Shown here: positions 6,022 through 8,649 of the stretch, piece after piece
Layout: each line of letters opens with the position of its first letter
How positions within the stretch are numbered: position 1 is the first letter of the stretch
DNA from: Lachnospiraceae bacterium
Lineage (GTDB): Bacteria > Bacillota > Clostridia > Lachnospirales > Lachnospiraceae
Direction of reading: 5' to 3'
Assembly (NCBI GenBank): GCA_900763175.1
Contig: CAAFJI010000270.1
Location: 1 to 8,649, forward strand
Length of the DNA: 8,649 nt
Program-made: the position numbers and the translations under genes
The notes under the pieces: generated by a model
Told to the model about the DNA's origin: nothing
The model's database searches: none
The model's input: the letters and a program-made list of their open reading frames with translations, nothing else

Positions 6022-7269
6022 ATGGAATATTTTGAAAAGAAACCTATGGTAAACCGCTATGAACAGGTTTTCTGTTTTTCCAGAGAGGAGATGGAACGGC
6101 GGTTTGGCGTTATGCGTCAGGTGATGAAAGAGCAGGGAACCGATGTAACCCTGATTCTGGAAGGTTTCTGGGAAGGCTACAGCCAGTGGCTTACAGGAAA
6201 TCGAAATCCGTTTGTAGTAATCGTACCAAAAGAAGGAAAAATTACAGCGGTATTTGGGGAGAAACTTCTGAAAAAGGGAGAGGCTCCATCTAAGGACCTG
6301 AAACTGGAAAGAAAGACAGACTATCTTATGCCGGAGCCGGTGCATCCGGACATTGAATATGTATATGGCTTCAGCGGATACGAGGTAAATGCACTGCTGG
6401 AGCAGTATCAGAACTACCGTCTTGGCTTTATCCATCTGGAGGCCATGAGTGCTGACATGGAAAACTATCTGAAAGAAGCTGCACCGAAAGCAGAGTTTGT
6501 GGATATCGCCCTTGCCCTGGATGCAGTGAAAGGTGTAAAGAGTCCGGAGGAAATGGCATTGATCAGGAATGCAGTCTCTATCCATGAAAAGGTGATGAAA
6601 GCGATGCCTTCCATTATCCGTTCTGGCCGCACTGTGCGCCAGATCAATATGGAAGCCCGCTATCTGATGCATCAGCTGGGAAGTGGAACAGAAGAGTGCC
6701 TGGCTTTTGCCCTTCAGTTTGGAAATGATCGGAAGGGACCGCTTTGCCACCATTCCGGTCTTGTTACCTATCCAGAGCGAGCCCTGGAAAAAGGAGACCG
6801 TATTTTCATGCTTCTGGAATGCAATGGAATCGGAGGACATTTTACAGCCCTTGGACGAAATTTCTGTCTGGGTGAGCCAGACCCGGAGATTGTAAAGTAC
6901 TGGGAACTGTGTCTGAAAATGCAGGATTTTGCAGCCGAACGCCTGAAACCGGGAGCTGTTATTAAAGAAATTTTTGATGAAAATGTGAAATATATTGAAA
7001 GTCTGGGGTATAAGACAAACCGTCAGAATTATCTTCACAGTCTGGGCTATGTACTGGGAGAAAAGCCTTATCTCCACGATCCTTCTGAAACTATTTCTTT
7101 GCGGGAAAATATGGTATACCTTAATCATCCTCATGTAAGAATCGACAGAGGAGAGGATACAGGAAAGGTTGTTTATGATGATCTGTATGCCATTGATACT
7201 TATAAAATTACGCCAGAAGGTGGTGTAAGACAGAATAAGATTCCACGGAAATTAATTGTAATCGAGTGA
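6022..7269 (+). CDS. M24-fold (Xaa-Pro peptidase/creatinase-like) protein, type A2, metal site degenerate
   Basis: This 415-residue cytoplasmic paralogue of A1 aligns with it almost without gaps from about residue 160 to the end. Both begin with an R-[FY]-E-Q-V...EEMERR segment and share LEGxxEGYxxWxxGNR (about 46-61). The C-terminal pita-bread domain has ALDAVKGVKSPEE near 165-177, GDRIFMLLECNG (258-269), GGHFTALGR (271-279) and LHSLG (338-342). M24 metal ligands are replaced as in A1: Ala276 for the DxTR Asp, His369 for the EPG Glu and Ile391 for the last Glu, leaving only His339. Glu266, His273, His339 and His369 are conserved with A1. Unlike A1 it has a CHH (242-244) about 14 residues before GD, roughly where creatinase places its catalytic His (GAHNP), but the alignment there is loose. 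It ends in TGA, 17 nt before B2. Function unknown; probably not a metallopeptidase. Confidence 0.85.
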   Translation: MEYFEKKPMVNRYEQVFCFSREEMERRFGVMRQVMKEQGTDVTLILEGFWEGYSQWLTGNRNPFVVIVPKEGKITAVFGEKLLKKGEAPSKDLKLERKTDYLMPEPVHPDIEYVYGFSGYEVNALLEQYQNYRLGFIHLEAMSADMENYLKEAAPKAEFVDIALALDAVKGVKSPEEMALIRNAVSIHEKVMKAMPSIIRSGRTVRQINMEARYLMHQLGSGTEECLAFALQFGNDRKGPLCHHSGLVTYPERALEKGDRIFMLLECNGIGGHFTALGRNFCLGEPDPEIVKYWELCLKMQDFAAERLKPGAVIKEIFDENVKYIESLGYKTNRQNYLHSLGYVLGEKPYLHDPSETISLRENMVYLNHPHVRIDRGEDTGKVVYDDLYAIDTYKITPEGGVRQNKIPRKLIVIE

Positions 7270-7275
7270 TAGAAA

Positions 7276-7281
7276 AGGAGG
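7276..7281 (+). promoter_or_regulatory. Ribosome binding site of B2
   Basis: AGGAGG followed by GG lies 5 nt before ATG 7287 and 8 nt before ATG 7290, so either ATG can start B2. A longer reading frame from GTG 7266 would begin upstream of this site and overlap the A2 stop, and has no Shine-Dalgarno of its own. Confidence 0.75.
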
Positions 7282-7286
7282 GTGAC

Positions 7287-8498
7287 ATGATGAAGCAGGA
7301 TATATCTACAGGCTGCCTGGTTACAGTGGAGCAGGCAGAATTGGACAGAAGAATAAAGGCAATCCGTGAGCTGATGGAAGAAGTGCAGGCTGACCTTTTT
7401 CTGGCAGCAGCGCCTGTCAAAAATGGCTGGGGAAAGTGGCTTACAGGAACGGATGGACCTGGCCGTCCCTGCGAAGGTGGTATTCTCATCGGGAAGGCAG
7501 GAGATGTTCTTGTAGTAAATGGCGGAGCACTTGTACCACGGGGAACAGATGGTATTCGTAATTATGCTATGGCATCAGGATGCGTCGGAGAAGGCTTTCT
7601 TGGCTACCGTACTTTCGATGGTTTTTCCGCAGATGTGATGGAACAGATGGCAGGAAAAACAGAGGGAAAAATGAGAATCGCAGTGGTAAATAGGAAGTAC
7701 CTGCGTGCTGATCTAAACCATTATCTGGAGAAAAATTTAGGACAGCCAGAGTTGATTGATGTGGAAGAAAAAGCAGATACCATCCGTGCCAAAAAGAGTG
7801 AGGCAGAGCTTGGAATTATTGATGGAATTGCTAAAATGATGGATAAGATTTTTGCCGGAGCAGGTGTATACATTAATCCAAAAAGAAGTGAAAGAGACGT
7901 TGTAACAGACCTGCGTTATGCTGCATACCGACTTGGATGCGGCGGTGTAGACCATCAGATCAGCGCCCCTGTTGAACTCACTTCCCAGGCTGATGGAGAG
8001 TCAAAAAGTGAAGAGAAGATTCTCTATCCAGGTCGTTTCCTGGAGTTTGGAGACAGAGTAAATATTAAAATGTATGCCCTTGGAAATGATGGATATTATG
8101 GCGGAATGGCGAGAAGCTTTGTCCTTGGAAAACCTTCCGAAGAGACGGAACATCTGTGGAAAATTGCAGTAGAAGTCCAGGAAAAAGCAGCTTCTTTATT
8201 AAGACCTGGTGTATCGGTACAGGCTGTTGCTGATAAAGTAAATGAGTTTTTAAAAGAGCAGGGGTGCAAAGAAGATAAAAGCATTATGATTCACAGTATT
8301 GGGGAGAGTATTCAGGAAAACCCTTGTGTGTTTGGCGAGATTGCACTTCCGGTAGAAGAGAATATGGTCTTTTATATAGGCCCGGTAGTGGATGATGGCA
8401 AAGCAGACCCATTGTCCTGTGGAGACTTGTATATGGTAGGAAAAGAGGAGACAAAAAGACTTACCACATTTCCAAGAAAATTGATTTCATTGTACTAG
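7287..8498 (+). CDS. M24-fold (creatinase-like) protein, type B2, metal site degenerate
   Basis: This 403-residue cytoplasmic protein (402 if it starts at 7290) is the type-B partner of A2. It shares with B1 LRYAAYRLGCGG near 209-220, EEKILYPG near 242-249, GDRVNIK (255-261) and a GxARSFVLGKPSEET run near 273-287. The M24 ligands are again mostly missing: Lys261 in the first-Asp strand, Gly273 for the DxTR Asp, Gly365 for the EPG Glu and Gly379 for the last Glu. His336 (IHSIG) is kept, where B1 has Tyr. The N-terminal half has diverged strongly from B1 but keeps a WLTG motif at about 51-54. The gene follows A2 by 17 nt, so they are co-transcribed. Its TAG stop is created by the second repeat element. 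The C-terminus (FPRKLISLY) matches those of A1 and A2, so it is not truncated. Role unknown; a non-catalytic or partner subunit is plausible. Confidence 0.83.
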   Translation: MMKQDISTGCLVTVEQAELDRRIKAIRELMEEVQADLFLAAAPVKNGWGKWLTGTDGPGRPCEGGILIGKAGDVLVVNGGALVPRGTDGIRNYAMASGCVGEGFLGYRTFDGFSADVMEQMAGKTEGKMRIAVVNRKYLRADLNHYLEKNLGQPELIDVEEKADTIRAKKSEAELGIIDGIAKMMDKIFAGAGVYINPKRSERDVVTDLRYAAYRLGCGGVDHQISAPVELTSQADGESKSEEKILYPGRFLEFGDRVNIKMYALGNDGYYGGMARSFVLGKPSEETEHLWKIAVEVQEKAASLLRPGVSVQAVADKVNEFLKEQGCKEDKSIMIHSIGESIQENPCVFGEIALPVEENMVFYIGPVVDDGKADPLSCGDLYMVGKEETKRLTTFPRKLISLY

Positions 8499-8649
8499 AG
8501 TGTGTTTGAAAAATCATTCCTGCAATCTGCACGCCCCATTTTGCGGGACTTTTGTCCCGAATTCAGTTGTCGTAGCCCGCTACGACGCCCTCATCCGGGA
8601 CAAATTTCCCACAAACTGTGACGCACATCTTGCAGAAAGCATTTTCCAA
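8496..8649 (+). mobile_element. Palindromic MITE-like element, copy 2 (cut by the window edge)
   Basis: The first 154 bases of the element at 4381-4544 recur here in the same orientation, without gaps and with six substitutions (at 8501, 8519, 8521, 8549, 8550 and 8565). The last 10 bases, expected to end in CATGCTCTA, lie outside the window. The left arm (8496-8559), centre (8560-8595) and most of the right arm (from 8596) are present. One substitution (8521, A to T) improves pairing with the right arm. The element starts exactly at the TAG stop of B2. Confidence 0.85.

Noticed and set aside
5989..7134. Minus-strand open reading frame of 381 codons opposite A2
   Set aside because: It is antisense to a clear M24-family gene, starts without a ribosome binding site, and its translation shows no recognisable domain; a shadow of the codon pattern of A2.

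Overview
The window looks like part of a Gram-positive gut-type Firmicutes chromosome, most likely Lachnospiraceae. The grounds are moderate GC, strong AGGAGG ribosome binding sites 5-10 nt before almost every gene, and a sugar-type (CUT1) ABC transporter with no ATPase gene of its own. This placement is an inference from style; there is no marker gene.

All seven complete genes lie on the + strand. The layout is A1 (200-1435), B1 (1452-2669), two membrane permeases (2687-4383), a 164-bp palindromic repeat element (4381-4544), an extracellular solute-binding protein (4586-5866), a rho-independent terminator (5948-5990), A2 (6022-7269), B2 (7287-8498), and a second copy of the repeat element running off the right edge (8496-8649). 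The first 190 bases are a divergent promoter region. They hold a good minus-strand promoter and, at bases 1-8, a ribosome binding site for a gene that must start just left of the window.

A1, B1, A2 and B2 are four paralogues of the M24 'pita-bread' fold (Xaa-Pro aminopeptidase / prolidase / creatinase superfamily). They form two types, A and B, and each occurrence is an A-B pair. All four have lost nearly all of the five metal ligands of M24 peptidases, so they are unlikely to be ordinary metallo-aminopeptidases. Type A instead shares a Glu and three His residues around the expected active-site cleft. The likeliest reading is an uptake locus for an unknown solute, in which metal-free or re-tooled M24 proteins, perhaps A-B heterodimers, act on the imported compound. 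The substrate cannot be read from the sequence.

The repeat element is the second point of interest. It is a 164-bp imperfect palindrome with TA at both ends, like a non-autonomous IS630/mariner-type MITE. Both copies sit exactly on the stop codon of the preceding gene and supply the G of a TAG stop. Removing the first copy restores a TAA stop and a 40-nt gap to the solute-binding-protein gene. The two copies are direct repeats flanking the binding-protein/A2/B2 block.
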